The notes below the pieces were generated by a model that worked only from the letters and a program-made list of their open reading frames with translations, was not told where the DNA came from and searched no databases. The position numbers were made by a program, and so were the translations under genes. From NCBI GenBank assembly GCA_026413225.1, contig CM048554.1, forward strand, positions 8,944,001 to 9,008,000: a DNA stretch of 64,000 nt, written 5' to 3'. The stretch comes from Otis tarda (Eukaryota > Chordata > Aves > Otidiformes > Otididae). This document shows, piece by piece, positions 48,801 to 61,514 of the stretch; the first letter of the stretch is position 1, and each line of letters starts with the position of its first letter.

Positions 48801-51800
48801 TGTTGATATTCACGTTCATTTCTATACCTGCAAATAGAACAAAGGAGATAAAGTTTAACAGTTCATCCTTCTGCAAACTGCATTGTCATTGCATTATCAT
48901 GCACAATATATGCTTCACGCTAAAGCAGAACAGAAATCTTGAAAGGGCCCAAAAGATTTATTTATGGATTAGCATTAATTTCTTTTTGGTCCCAGATGCT
49001 GAGAGTAATTCCAGAATTGACTAACTTCTTGTACTCAACTTACGTATCAGAAGACAATCAAGTGCCACACATTTGCTATCACTTTTTCAGAGAAAGCCCA
49101 AGAACAGATTATTTACAATAAAAGTCTGTTTGATTGGCATTGGACTACAGTGACAGCCATTCATCAGTGGCTACTATATGAATATTTGCTACATTGGCAC
49201 TTTAGCATTTAATTACATGGTTTTCTGTTCTACCTGATGTTGTTCAGTAAGCATTTTCATGCCACAAACATTAAACACAAAGGTTGCAATTTCACATATT
49301 GACTGTCTATGAATAATGTTGCATTACGCTTTGATAGATCAAACTTTGTATCCTCTTTAATACCAATTCATATTTTATCTTGGTCAAAATCAAATGTGAG
49401 TCTTAGTAAGCACTGTGTTTAGCAAATATCCACAAGTGCATAATGTGCATGTTCCTGTACAGAGTGAACAATTGATGTATATTGTGTTTATCTCTGATTT
49501 AAGAATTAGGGCTCTGTATTTGTACTTTAGATAGATAGAATTATCTTCTAGAAAACTCTTTTAGCTGCAGAGTACAAAACTTCCTAATTATGATTATTGT
49601 TGTTTATTTCTTTCCCTAAATAAACTATATATAAAATGTTTAATAGGAGATATCGTTTAATGAGACCCCATTTAAAAAAAAAAGTCAGAATCATCATATA
49701 GTACAATGCAATGAGACTTTGCTATCAGTAATAAACAAGTGGCTTATCAATCTCCATCTGCTGCCAGTGCCGAAGTACACAAATACAGTCTATTCCTGTT
49801 TATTCCTTTACTTTCCCTAAAATAACAGAGATATAGAGATATTAAAAGCTCTCATTTTCTTACTTTCTGCAAGAAGCCCTCATGGTGAGTGACAAGTCAA
49901 CTCTGGTGGTGAATGACCTTTATTTGCAGTACAAGCAATGGACATCAAGACAAGCATGAATCCTGACCAAAATTCAGAATTGAACATAACCCCTCGTCTG
50001 TCTTCTGAAATAATAATTGTCAGTTCCTGGACTGAACGCATCAAGGATCAAGTTATAATGGCTGTGTCAGCCTCACTTCTTTCTTTTTATCTCCTGAAGG
50101 ATGAACAGCCAATGTTATTCTCACCGTTTTCAATGTTTCTTGGAAAGCTGAAGGGATGAGGTCACTAGTGAACTGACCAGGACCACAAAGGAAGAACTTA
50201 CCAGAACAAACAAATGGATTAAACGTGGTGTTCTGGTTTCCCAACTTTCCCTTCTTTTGAAATCCCGTAATTTTAGCAGAGCTAGACACTAGTCTGTTTT
50301 CAATTTTTACCATGAACAAAGAAACAAGTGAATACGATAAGGTTTTATTTCATTATCACTCCAACAAATTACTGGGCCTCCTCAGCTGAAGTGCTATTTT
50401 CTGACAAAGGTAAAACAATGTATTTTCAACAAATTGTAATAACACAGAGTTTACTTCCAAGGATACAAACAAGAACATTAATCTTCAAAAGCAAGACTGC
50501 CTTTGTTTCTGTTTTTTATTAAGTAAGTAGCTCACCTCCAACCAATTTTCTATCTATCTTAGGAAATTTTTGTGTGCAGTTGACAATAAACACTTCATTA
50601 ACTTAGATACTTTCTGACAACTGAGCAAGACTGAAGCAGATTGAGGCAGCTTGTGAAATTAAATATACAGCTACAATTTAGGATTGGACTTAAACTCCTA
50701 GTAATATACAACCATCCAATAGTCAGGGTCTAAAGCTCAGCCCTAATGTTATTCACACCTGCTCAAACCTGCCAAATTGCTAGATCTGACTTAAAAATTC
50801 TTTCAATGACTGAAATATTCAGATACATTTTCCTTCACTCTCAAATAACTCAAATACCTGCTGTGTCAAACAGCCATAAATCCACCTGGCAGCCTTGAGA
50901 AAGTTATTATTGTGTGATTATCCTTTGAAGGAGGATTGCTTTTAAGTGATGCTCAACCTACTCCAGGAGCTCAGCGCAAAATGGCTAAGGATCTCTTAGA
51001 AATGCTTCAGAGACCTCACGATGCCTCTATGCCTGCTGAAATGTATCTATGTAAGTGCATGGCTGACAAATTGCAGCCCTGTTATGCTTCAAACCCAATT
51101 TCGGTGTTCAAGTAATGAGCTGGACATGTTTAAAAGAGGTCATGTTTTTCTTAGGTGGCTGCTGGTCAGTCTTTACTGGAGCTATGAGGTTCATTTGCTT
51201 CATTTTTTTTTTTTAAAAACCCAACCCTTCCCATCTAGTCAAGTAGCTTTAGTGGTGCAACAAACCTTTTTTGGACTGTTTAGAAAAATGAGGTATTGTT
51301 TTTTGCATAGGGTAAAAGAAATGGGGTGGAGGGGGCCGCCAGGCTCCTGGTAGATAAGAGCTTTAAGGTTCTTAAACAAAGGCAGATTTAAAACTTCCCA
51401 CCACCTGACCTCTCTTAGCTTAGCAGCTCTCTGTGAGGGCACTAACAGACTAACAGGTATTTCTTAAAGCCCCTTGAGCCCCGCTACAGCTTGGCACTGG
51501 ACTGGTGAGAGCATCAGGCATGCAGGGGGGAAGTCCACTGCTGGGCTTGTTTCTCCACCTGGAAAGCACGGCTCCAGCAGCACTGTAAATCTCTTTTCCC
51601 ATCCCCAGCTGACAGATAGGCTGTACTTGCACTTAAAAGATTTTTTTTTTTTTTCAGACCCTGCCTCTGCTGCAGTGCAAGGGCTGGCTGTTCTCCAAAG
51701 AGAAAACAGTCACCATACATTCTCATGATGCTCGATGGCCAGGTGCTCAATTTGTGTCAAGCCTGAGGTTTTAATATAAAGAGAAATGCTACCTCTCCGT

Positions 51801-54800
51801 TGAACCCTACTGAACTCTCCCAGCAATATATGAAGCCTCTTGGCTTGTCACAAGCCAAGGTTAAACTTTTCTACTACTTTTCTCCTTTTCACTTTCTAAG
51901 ATGCTTCGCTAGCCTTTTCTCAATAGAGACAGCTGTCATTGGGTGCCAAAGAAAGCACAAACTGAAAAGTGCTGGTCCTGCAAGGATGATAGGCAGGCCA
52001 ATAATGCTTGTGTTTTATACCCTGAAAGCCAGGATGAGCCCTATGAGGGCTTTGCTCTACTAATTTGTGAACAGACTGCTACCTGCATTATCAAGAAGCT
52101 GCTATCAAGTGGCTGACAGCCATGGGACAAGATTTTGGCAGTCTGAGGAGGGGACGGAAGGCAGGCAGGACATCCTTTCCTGCAGCTGCAGCACGATAAA
52201 GCTCTCGCTACCACCAAAGAAGCAGTAGCAGTGCAGAGACAACGCCTGCAGACAGGACTTGAAGATGGCTTTGCCAACAGTCACCAGCTACAGAGTCCCT
52301 ACAGCTCCATACATGACAGCTATCATGTTTTCCTACTTGTTTTTGTTTTCTCTCATGGGTATTGGGTCTCCACTCTGCCACCAAAGGGTGTCAGCTCATC
52401 TGAGCATCACCACGTGGTACACCTTGGAGAACACAGTGTCAATTTCCATGTCTAGCAACTTCCAGGGAATCATATTGCATGCAAACACCACAAGATTAAC
52501 AGTGAATGAATTTTAAATGAAGCAATCGATAAGCAAGACATTTAATTTCTGAAGTTAATTAATCCTGTTCAGTCAAGTGTGCTAAAATCTGCATTTCAGC
52601 ATCATTCGGAATGTCATGGAGAGAGAAATATAGTTGTTTCCCACAGCCAGATACAATGTTGTTATAATAATGATGCTCAATAAAATTAGCATAATTAGTC
52701 TTTTTATGAGATGCATCCAAACAATTCATAGCAATGCTTTTTTTGCAACTTCAAGAGAAAGAATTCTCCACTGGTAGAGTCTGAGTTATTCATGTTAATG
52801 TGAAAAGCTATAAATGGACAACAGAGAATTTAAAAATAAATTTTAACATAAGATCTACTTTTCAATGGTTTATGCACATCTAATTGCACAGACCTGGTAG
52901 TCCCAGACCCTACAGTGTTTAAATATAGCTTTAAAAGGGCTACTTACATAAATGTAGCTTTAAAAGATATGCTTATAGATATAAATCTATTTCCTAAATC
53001 ATGAATGTGAGTAAAAGAACGAGTTGCAAGAGCTTAAATTCTTTGAATTAGTGAAGGACACAGATGTTTGTCAATGGAATGGTACATAATGCTCCACTCG
53101 AATAGATTTTTTTTTAATCCTAGTGTGCCTAGTAGACACTTTATGTTTCAAAATGAAGCCAGAAACTGGCACTGCCTACTGCCAACCGAGCACAGATGCA
53201 GGTCTTCAGCACAGGAACTCTTCTGGTTTCAGTAGCATGGCAGGGCCCTAACACGGCAGAGAAGATTATTCCTCCCATATTTTGTTTAGAGAGCTTTATT
53301 TATAAGTTTAAGTAGATGAAAGCACAGCCATCAGGATGGCTTTGAGCTAGAAACAGGGTGAGAAGGCAGAGTACACAGTGTCAGAACACTGGCCTTGTTT
53401 TAATGCCTGCAACTAAAAACCCAAAGAGTGTTTTTAGATGCTGAAGAAACTTTCATGTCTGTCTTCAGGTCAAATTCAGCAGCTCCCAAGAGAAAAAAAA
53501 AAGAAAAAACAACAACAAAAAAAATCCAAACCAAAATTATCTTCTTGATGTAAACTGAAGACAGTTTGGTTAAAAAGCAGCCACTGCCCTTCTGTTGTAA
53601 TGGTCCTGTGTATCTTTAGTTTTAATATTGCAACGTTGTTGGCTTACATATAGTCAAAGTTTCCTTTGACTTCTGTTTTCAGCTGCTGAGTGAACATCCT
53701 AGGACTGTATGACAAGGCACTATCCATTTTTTTTCTAAGAAGTCACTAACTACCCCTGTAACAGTTCCTAAATGCCACTTTCAAAAGCACAGACCCTTCT
53801 CTGGATGTTTCCCCTCTAGTATTTTCAATGTCCTGTATTCTTCCCTACCTATTTACAGCTTGCATAAAGCAACTCTAATAAAAAGTAAATTCACTTTGTG
53901 TCAGATCACTAATCCTGCTGCTGGGGAGCTATACAAGCAGTTAATTCACAAACTGCTCACACGAATGCAAGAATCCATTAAAAGGTAGCCAAGACAAACT
54001 AACTTTTTCTGGTCAGTTTTTCTATTTTTTTACTTGCCAGTTTTTCTTGCCAGCTGTTGAAATCAAAGAGGGAGTTTTGTGTTCACTGCACCAACTCTTC
54101 ACAGTGCCTGAAATACTCCAGATAGACATGAGGCATTTTTGCACAGCTATGTAGTAGCACTGCATGTTTCTATACAGTTTGCACGTATTTTTAACTAATA
54201 TACAGTTAGGCATTTACGTACCTAGTTTAGTCAAAATCTCATGGACACAGTGTAAAAAAAAACACATGAAAAAGTATCAGAGTCAACAGCTAAATTATGG
54301 CATTGGCTCATAGTTGAATTTCCGGCTCTAAATATTGGAATACTACACTGCCAGGTGCTTATTACTCACTGGCACTGAATCAGAACATCATGGACGTCTG
54401 ACCATTTCCAGCACTAAGACTCAGTGCACCTGGATGGCCTATTCTCTGCTGTCAGATGAGAAAGAGAGATGAGGGCTTGGCATTTCCACAGTTGTGCCGT
54501 AGCTCACAGCCCCATGGGCTGTCTGCATGACACCCCACGGAATTGGGTAGGAGATGTTAATTTTTAAGTGCTTTTTTTAAAAAAAATCTGGCTCATTTTC
54601 CTGATTCAAGTATCAGGATGGTCTCAGGAATAGCTGTGGAAGCATAGCAGATTAGACCGTGTGCATCCCTGAGCAGCCTGCAGGGATGGGGAGGGCAGAA
54701 TGAGGGTGCATTAGACTGTACGGCTGCTGATAGCAATCCATCATCAAACCATGGCCTAATGACACAGATGGCCTTGATGTCAATTATCTCACATTTGTTT

Positions 54801-56494
54801 TCTGGCTCTTTCCAGTTGAAAAATGATTGTAATAGAAAAGCAAAATGTCTGTCTTACGCTTTTTAGTCCAGAGGAGGGGAAAATCAGTGTGGAGAATCAG
54901 ACTGGAAAATCACGTGGTTTGGGCAAGGTCAGACAAAAACTCCGTAATGGAGACAAGGGATGAAATCTTGATAGACTTGTATTTCTACAGCAGCAAGACA
55001 GTGCTCCAGATGATTCACTCTCTGCCTTATTAAAAATATTTCTGGTGAGTGTGGTGAACATTGCCCAAGAGCAGCTGCACTTCTACCAAGACTGCATTTG
55101 TTGAAAATATTTCATTTTTCTCTTTCCCATCACTATCAGGGAGAAGAGTTTCTAATCTAAAGCATGCTATACGGAGTTCATCACTCACCCTTTGGTGTGG
55201 AGGATGAAAAGCTCCTCATTAGTGTCCATGCTGCTGCCTAATTTTCCTGGCTGAACTAGCCAGAGAGAAAAAATTCGAGACCCTTCTCTCCTTTGAGTAG
55301 TCCTTTTATGAACAATACTCACCAAATGTCGTTGTGTAATTAATTACGCAACATGGCCAAAACTGCGTGTTGCTGAAGGGAAAGGACTAGGCATGTCTGG
55401 AGGCACTCGTATGCCTCAGCCCTAAGGCTCCTGCTCTTTGATTTATGGTGGCACTGAAGTTAAAAAGGTGATGTTAGGAGAAACCTATTCTTATAGCTAT
55501 TGATTTAGTAGCACAAGATGGAAATAGTAGGATGCAAGGCAGAAGAGGAGGGGAATTAGGCAAATTTCACATACCAGGAAAAAATGTATTTACTTTCTTT
55601 TCATCTTACATCTGTAGTGACTGGCACAGACTGGCCCAGGTACCTCACAATGCCTGTAAGTAAGAGCTTCTCAGAGATACCCCACACATTTCAGGAAGTG
55701 GACATTTCAGGACCCCCATGTTTGGGGTCATGTAACTCTGTGCTGCTCAGACACAAGACTTCCTTGGAGCCATTTGTTTTTTCATTGGGTTATTCCCTCT
55801 TTGCACTTCAGAGCACAATCCTCCTAAAGCTAATGAGCAACAGCAACCAATATATGCCACAGTGAGGACCTGCTACCATGGAAGGGAGAGGGCGATTGCC
55901 CATCTAGTAGCCATGAGACCACAAAATGCAGAGTTGGAGCTCCTTGAGTCCTGGTACCTTGCTTTTCACCATGGGCTTACAGGCCATCTCTGGCTACAAT
56001 TCTGATACACATGTAGAGGCATAACCCTGCATGAGAAGTAGTCGGTGACACCAAACCCATCCTTACTACAAAGATTAACTATGGAAATGATACCACCTAT
56101 CTTCCTCTGTTCGCAAGCCTTACTTGTTGCGGTATTCATCGAGCATGCGCTGGGCGTCTTTCTCCTCCCGCTCCAGCTTGGCTCGGTCGGAAGCCAGCTC
56201 CCGCATTCGCTGGCGGTTGAACTCGATCTGCCCGGCAAAGGCTTCATCCAAGCCCACCAGTTCGTCCATGCGCTGGAAGGTCTCTAGCTGCTTGCGCAGG
56301 ATGGTGTTACGTTGCTCCAGCACGCGTGCCCGGTTGATGTAGCTGGCGAAGCGTTCGTTGAGCTCCTGCAGGTTCTCCAGGCCCCGGGCTTGGGCCAAAC
56401 TGTCAAATTCGGGGGAGCCTCGCAGCTCATCGTAGGCATCTGACCGCTCGTACTTCTCCTTGCGCACCTCGCGGAGGAAGCTGCTCCTGTACAT
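35861..56494 (-). CDS. BFSP1: BFSP1, filensin (complete, 8 coding exons, 660 aa)
   Basis: Filensin (CP115/beaded filament structural protein 1) is a divergent intermediate-filament protein. It co-assembles with phakinin (BFSP2) into beaded filaments of lens fibre cells. Eight minus-strand exons join in frame: 56494-56124, 48827-48767, 44601-44506, 43671-43579, 42923-42816, 40421-40201, 38822-38737 and 36807-35861. They give 660 residues (human 665). In order these are a short head, the helix-start motif [19 protein letters not shown] (45-63), a short coiled-coil rod ending at [13 protein letters not shown] (304-316), and a long acidic tail. The tail has VPDGAQISK (430-438), matching the mammalian caspase cut and myristoylation site, and a conserved block from VEVVESIEK (619) onward. 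The start is supported by the MYR opening shared with human filensin. No damage is seen. Confidence 0.97.
36808..38736 (-). other. BFSP1: BFSP1 intron 7
   Basis: 1.9 kb intron. Nothing recognised. Confidence 0.85.
38737..38822 (-). CDS. BFSP1: BFSP1 exon 7 (residues 317-345)
   Basis: An 86-base exon between tcctggcag and gtaaat. One base completes Arg317, 28 codons follow ([20 protein letters not shown], then QPQASRGR), and one base starts Asp346. The TPVTLFTQ core matches human TPIPLFTQ. It links the rod to the tail. Confidence 0.94.
38823..40200 (-). other. BFSP1: BFSP1 intron 6
   Basis: 1.4 kb intron. Nothing recognised. Confidence 0.85.
40201..40421 (-). CDS. BFSP1: BFSP1 exon 6: coil 2B and rod end (residues 244-316)
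   Basis: A 221-base exon between gtttaccag and gtaagg: 73 codons plus two bases of Arg317. It holds the strongly conserved [20 protein letters not shown] coil and the helix-termination motif [13 protein letters not shown]. That motif is the filensin version of the intermediate-filament TYRKLLEGEE motif. Confidence 0.97.
40422..42815 (-). other. BFSP1: BFSP1 intron 5
   Basis: 2.4 kb intron. It includes a 124-codon plus-strand open frame at 42369-42743, antisense to BFSP1, with no recognised homology; likely chance. Confidence 0.8.
42816..42923 (-). CDS. BFSP1: BFSP1 exon 5 (residues 208-243)
   Basis: A 108-base, 36-codon, phase-0 exon between ttccaaccag and gtactg. It encodes [20 protein letters not shown] and continues to KYKLQTE, a coil 2 segment matching human EKLLTEREVAALRSQLEEG. 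Found from phase and splice sites. Confidence 0.94.
42924..43578 (-). other. BFSP1: BFSP1 intron 4
   Basis: 655-base intron. Nothing recognised. Confidence 0.85.
43579..43671 (-). CDS. BFSP1: BFSP1 exon 4 (residues 177-207)
   Basis: A 93-base, 31-codon, phase-0 exon between ttcaccacag and gtaagt. It starts [20 protein letters not shown] and ends GICE, aligning with human [20 protein letters not shown]. It covers the end of coil 1 and the linker. Confidence 0.95.
43672..44505 (-). other. BFSP1: BFSP1 intron 3
   Basis: 834-base intron. Nothing recognised. Confidence 0.85.
44506..44601 (-). CDS. BFSP1: BFSP1 exon 3 (residues 145-176)
   Basis: A 96-base, 32-codon, phase-0 exon between ccttgcag and gtaaca. 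It encodes [20 protein letters not shown] followed by [12 protein letters not shown], nearly identical to human filensin in this part of coil 1B. Confidence 0.95.
47797..47828. repeat. (ATT)n microsatellite
   Basis: Imperfect TTATTATTACTACTATTATT tract in BFSP1 intron 2. Confidence 0.8.
47998..48461 (-). mobile_element. Truncated LTR, same ERVL-like family as 20618-21255
   Basis: The minus strand begins TGTCCTGGTTTTGGCAAGAA at 48461. It tracks the 20618-21255 copy through the TATA box (about 48208-48220) as far as the TTTATATTTTGTTATTATTG stretch near 48000, where similarity stops. The far part is missing. It lies in BFSP1 intron 2, in the same orientation as the gene. Confidence 0.75.
48767..48827 (-). 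CDS. BFSP1: BFSP1 exon 2 (residues 124-144)
   Basis: A 61-base exon between tatttgcag and gtaagt on the minus strand. One base completes Lys124, then 20 codons [20 protein letters not shown]. Human filensin has [21 protein letters not shown] here, so the C-terminal half is the more conserved. It is too short to show as a long open frame and was found from phase and splice sites. Confidence 0.93.
48828..56123 (-). other. BFSP1: BFSP1 intron 1
   Basis: 7.3 kb AT-rich intron, the largest of the gene. No mobile element or further exon recognised. An A-rich tract lies near 53490-53525. Confidence 0.8.
56124..56494 (-). CDS. BFSP1: BFSP1 exon 1: head and coil 1 (residues 1-123)
   Basis: 371 coding bases, 123 codons plus two bases of Lys124, ending at a gtaagg donor. 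It holds the short head ([17 protein letters not shown]) and the intermediate-filament helix-initiation motif at residues 45-63. It is much more GC- and CpG-rich than its surroundings, as expected for a first exon near a promoter. Confidence 0.96.
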
Positions 56495-56735
56495 GGCTTC
56501 GGGGGGGCTGTGCAGTGCCGAAGTCCCCTCCTGTGTGCCTGCCTGTCTCTCCAGTTTGGATCTGAATTATGTTTGGGGGGTTTGGGGAAGAAGAACTAAA
56601 CATAATCACCCCCCTAAATGATTAGGACTTGTCTCCAGGGCTGTTTGTGGCACTAAAGACATCATCTGCAGCAGTGAACTAAATAAATCCCAATAGCCCC
56701 GCCTTGGGACTGCCTGTCCGGGTGTCAGCAGTTTG
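56495..56735 (-). promoter_or_regulatory. BFSP1: BFSP1 putative core promoter and 5' UTR
   Basis: Reading on the minus strand toward the ATG, there is a TGCTGAC Maf half-site (56730-56724), a GGCGGGG GC box (56703-56697), an inverted CCAAT (ATTGGG, 56694-56689) and a TATA-like GATTTATTTAG (about 56690-56680). A start near 56650 would give a 5' UTR of about 155 bases. Maf factors drive many lens genes, so the half-site fits a lens gene. Motif matches only. Confidence 0.4.
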
Positions 56736-58305
56736 GAGGAGCACTGGGTATGAGGGGGGTGAGTGGCTTTTCCTTTTGAGTGCTTCTATTGTGTATGGCC
56801 AGAATAAAAGAGAGTAACATCCAGTTTTTGCTCGGCAGATTTAAAGCGTTATCCACGGACAACAGAACAAGCACTTTGCAGTTTCAGAGACAGAGCTCAA
56901 AGCCTTTTGTGGCTGTGCTGGGGAAGAGGCTTTGTTTCATGGTGTTGTCCCCAGGGCTGTGTGCAGAAGGCCTTCTGCTGAGCCAGGATTTCAGTATGAA
57001 TGGATGGCACAGCTTGATTTTTGTTATGTGACAGCTTTGCAATCAGTTAGGGTGATGGGTTGGTGCCTAAAAGTCAATGTGACTCCTGCTCAAAGTATAA
57101 GATTTGGCCATTTCATTCTCACTTCATGCTGCTTCATGTCAGTCTTTTCTGCAGATTATTTCTACTGGCATAAGAGGCATCAAAGTAGCAGTGGTACTAA
57201 AACCCCTATGCTTAACAGGGCCATGTTGGAATGCCAGTTTCCTTGGGGATAGTTTAGTGCCATGTGCTCTCGTGACTTAGTGGACATATCATATTAGTCC
57301 ATGAGGAGACACCTCCTTCCTTCACTCCCCACTGTAATAGTCTTGTGTGCTGCCATTCCATGAGAGGCTTCAATTTGTCTGGAAGTGATGGATGTATTTC
57401 CTCTAGTACATTTTTCTCAGTCTTTCCCTTTGCAAAATCCTGTTTATTGGGCCTGTTCTTCCTGAAGCACATCTACGTGCCCAGTCGAAAAGCCCAACAC
57501 CACCACAGTGCAATGTTGAGATCTCTGTTAATAATTTATTTATGCAAAAGTCACTTTTCATTTTTTAATGGACCCATCTAATATGACTTTTCAAATTGCA
57601 TGTATTGGAACCTTAATGGAAAGTGAACTCACTGACAGGAAGTGCAGAGGTGAAGAAAGAAGCTGGGTGCTCAGGCAACTCTAAAGTTAGGGTTCTCTGT
57701 TGTCGAATCTGTATCAAAATGAAAAAAAGTTCATTAGAAGTTTTCTGCATCTTCCCTGTTCTGCTTCAGATTATTTGGAAGTGCAAAAGGAAAAGACCAA
57801 AGGATCCTTCAGAAAATCAAAGTAGGCTTTGCGTATGCATTATGCAGCTCCACACACAGCCTCTGAACTACACAAATAGCAGAACAGGGATAGACTTTTT
57901 AGAAATATTTAGGATCTTTATATAGCCGTGGATGTGAAAGCATTGCTTTCCATGCAGCCCTTTGGTTGGACAATCCTGCCTAGCCAAACAATGTAGTTGA
58001 ACTTTTTACAAAGTTAGTCTTCCAGAAGAGATCAGAAAATCTGGTGGATTCTGTGCAGTGCATTTTTGCAGCAAGAGTTTTTAGGCTTTAGGTAGCCTTT
58101 CAGTAGAATAATAGCCTATGTGAGTACTATCCCATCCCTCTCTGAGGCTGGAAGCAGCCCTGACTCTATGCTGACCATGCACCTTAACTCCTTAGGTAAT
58201 AGAGTGAAAATTTCTGTAGAGGCCCTCTTAGTGACCATGTCCCTAAACAGAGTGGTCTGTCTGTAGAGGAACACTTGCAGTGCCAGTTTTTATTATTAAA
58301 ATTTA

Positions 58306-58348
58306 TCCATGCTTTGTACTAGGAAAATCTGGGTTTGCTATAGCATGT
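58306..58348 (+). repeat. 43-base direct repeat, copy A
   Basis: TCCATGCTTTGTACTAGGAA and onward to TATAGCATGT. It recurs at 60521-60563 with one mismatch. It is followed at once by a perfect 12-base palindrome ATGCTATAGCAT. Confidence 0.8.
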
Positions 58349-60520
58349 ATTTCTATATGCTATAGCATGCTTTGCTGTTACATGTATTTCTCTAAGATGC
58401 GATTCCTGACTCAGTAAGATCTCACCATGGGTTGTTTCCTCTCCTGATCTGCTATAGACACTGCTTTACTGGGGCCAAAGCCAGCTTACACAACTCAGGC
58501 TATGTGTTAGTGACTTTTTGTGATTAGGTGGATTAAGGAGAATCCCTGGCCTCCAGACAGCTCGTGAACATCCAAATGCAGCAAACCAGAACAAGAGAGT
58601 TTGAAAGGAAAAAAAGTTTGGCCTAGACAGCAACTGTTAGTTACTCTTCTTTTCAAGCAGAGAGCATAAAAAACACCATGGAAAAATTAATCTGTCCCGT
58701 GATGACTGAGTTACTTGGCTTATCTAATGGACCACCAGGTGAATTTCTTACTAAGGGATCCTGCACATTGTTTCTTATTTAGAGATGGCTCGGAGACTTA
58801 AAGATTATCTATACACACATTAATGAAGTTTCTCACAAATTGCTTGGAAATCTTTTAGATTTAAATGAGTATATTTGCAGTATAAATGAGAAGGAACACA
58901 AAGAAACAATTTGCATCTTTCTCTCTTTGTCCCCAGAATATGAGACTGGTTCTTCCGAAAACAGAATCTGAAGGCTGGCTCTTTCCAGTTTAAATGTGCT
59001 ACATGATATATTACAATTGCCTAAGAATGGGTGTTTACCTACCACTGCACAGGTCAATAAATCCCTGGTACAGTGAGTAGTTTGTTTCTTTTGTAATTGC
59101 TTGTATTGCTATAAACTCCTTGGCAGACTGGCTTGGCTATATCCCTTTTGCACAATATGACTATATTTAGGCAGTGACATCAACCTGCTTGTACTCCTTA
59201 CAGCTTGGCTAAGACAATACAAGTGTCTCATGCTAAATCAAAACAAACACAATCCAAACGAAACTTTATCTTTCTGTTAAGAACAGGCCCAGCCTTAGCT
59301 GTGGTCTGTCAGGATGGCAGCTGAGTTTGTGCTGGCCATGGCTGCAGGGCAGTCCTGGGGCTACTGTAACCTTCTTATCCAGGGTAATTCCAGCTCTGCT
59401 CCTTTCCTAATGGGGAAAACCCTTTCAACACTGGAGGGTTGAAACAGGGTTAAGAGTCGAAACATCCTCAGAGGCAGCCTGCTCAGAGTTTTCAAATTAA
59501 TTCTCCAAGCTCAGTGTTTTCTCAGTAATAATATGACAGCTTGTTGGTCTGTTTATTCAGCTGCTGTGAATTGATCACAGACAACGGTGGGGCTCTACAA
59601 GCATAGTCCAGCTGAGGCATTCCGTTCATTACTGTTGTCTTTTCGTTTTTTTTTCCTTATTCAGAGCCTGATGCTATAGTCCTAAGTTTCCTGTTCCTGC
59701 AGTCCAGAGGAACTTAAGAGCAGGATGTGCTAGTGAAAAGCGTCACGAGCATTTCACGGCAAGCTCTCATCAGATGGAAATGGAGGTTATTCTTCATTTG
59801 GAGAACTGATGCTCAGAAGGCCACATCTAAGCACGTCATTGCCACATGGCAGAAAAGAGCTGCAGTGAAGGTGTTGAGATCTGAACTTCTTTGTGAATAT
59901 GACGGATGAGGAAGATGAAATTAATTTGGGCTGATTAGCTTTAAGGACAACTCAAAGTGACACACAGTAAAACATGAAAGTCCAGCACACTGAAAAAAAG
60001 GTTTGTGGGTTTTTTTTTTCCTTTTCCATGTCCATGGTGAATAGGACAAGAAATAATGTGTTTAAACTGTGCAATGTAAGATATGAATGAGTTATGAGGA
60101 AAGCAGCCGAACTGTTCCTCTAATGAAGCACTGGAAATAAAAGATTGCAAAATTTCAGTCGCTGAAGCACTTTAAAGACCAGGCTAAACAAACATTGCCT
60201 GGGATTGCAGGATATTTTTTAATCATACCTTAGGAAACAGTTTACTGATGACGGGCAGGACACTACAGAGGAGTTCCTTACTGGCCTCTTAGTGTCCCCA
60301 CGGCCCTGGCAATGATTTCTGAGGTCTCTCGCAATCCTGTGATATCCATACCCTCCCATTTCTAAAGCACCCTTTCATGCATTTTTATTTGCTTCAGAAG
60401 CTATTCTCTGGTGAGTGATTTCCAGTGCAGTGCATCACAGCTGGATGCTGACTGGCACCTTGCTTTTTTGGACTTTTCCCCAAGAGATATTCTTAGCCGT
60501 CCAGGGAACACCATAATTTT

Positions 60521-60563
60521 TCCATGCTTTCTACTAGGAAAATCTGGGTTTGCTATAGCATGT
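60521..60563 (+). repeat. 43-base direct repeat, copy B
   Basis: TCCATGCTTTCTACTAGGAA and onward to TATAGCATGT, one base different from the copy at 58306-58348. No wider similarity is seen on either side. Confidence 0.8.
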
Positions 60564-61514
60564 TGTCAGGGCCCAAAGTTGAGATTTAGCTACAGTATTA
60601 GGCAGATCCTCAGAAAATTTGTGGTTAGGTACCACCAGAGGGCTGTAGTCCTGCAGCAGGAGTAAGCTGTGGGTAAGAGGTTCAGTACCATCTGCACCAG
60701 TTCCTGATATAAGTAATACCTGTGATTCCTACAGAGAGTTTGCTCTGCAGTATGAAACAAGCTGAGGTTTGTCCTTATTGAGATAGCAGGTGTGCTGCGA
60801 CAAGTTGCTGCTTCTGCTGAAAGGCACAAAACTCTGCTGGGGTTGAGATGACCCCCTCACTGGTGGTGAATGTGCTACTATAAAGCTGTGTATCCGCCGC
60901 ATTGCCCAGGACACACACTCCACACCCAAATCCAGCTCAAATAAACACCCCAAACTAACAGCAGCCCTGGGACAGATCCTTTGCTAAGCTCTCACTGTGA
61001 AATCAGGTTAGCAGGTCTCCTGCATACACCTGGTGTTAGGCTGTGCTCTTCAGAGAGCTGTGCGTGATGTGAGGAGTAGGATTAAAGAAAATGATATTGT
61101 TAATTTTCTGTAGCTATCATAAATAAAAATAAAATGGCAGTAAATTTTTTGTCTGTTTTGTACTGACAAGTCTGTTGTAGTAACTAAGTTTCACAATTGC
61201 AGTGTTAGGCTGACAAACTCTACCAAGGTAAGCTGAGAGAATTTTTTTCCCTTCATTTTGGCTTTCAACCAGAAAAAACACCACTCTGAAAGATGCTCTT
61301 TCAGTCAAAGAATCAGGGATTAAAACTAGCTAAATTCTGAGGATTTTGTTTTTAATTTCCTACTTTTTTTTTTTTTTAATTCTAACCACTTGGTGTTATT
61401 TATTTCCCTTTCTGAATAATGCACAAAGCAGCAAAGGACAATATATCAAAAAGAAATGAGATCTCTGGAAGATGACAGTTGGTTTAGACCTCAGACTCCT
61501 GAGGAAAAAAGTGG

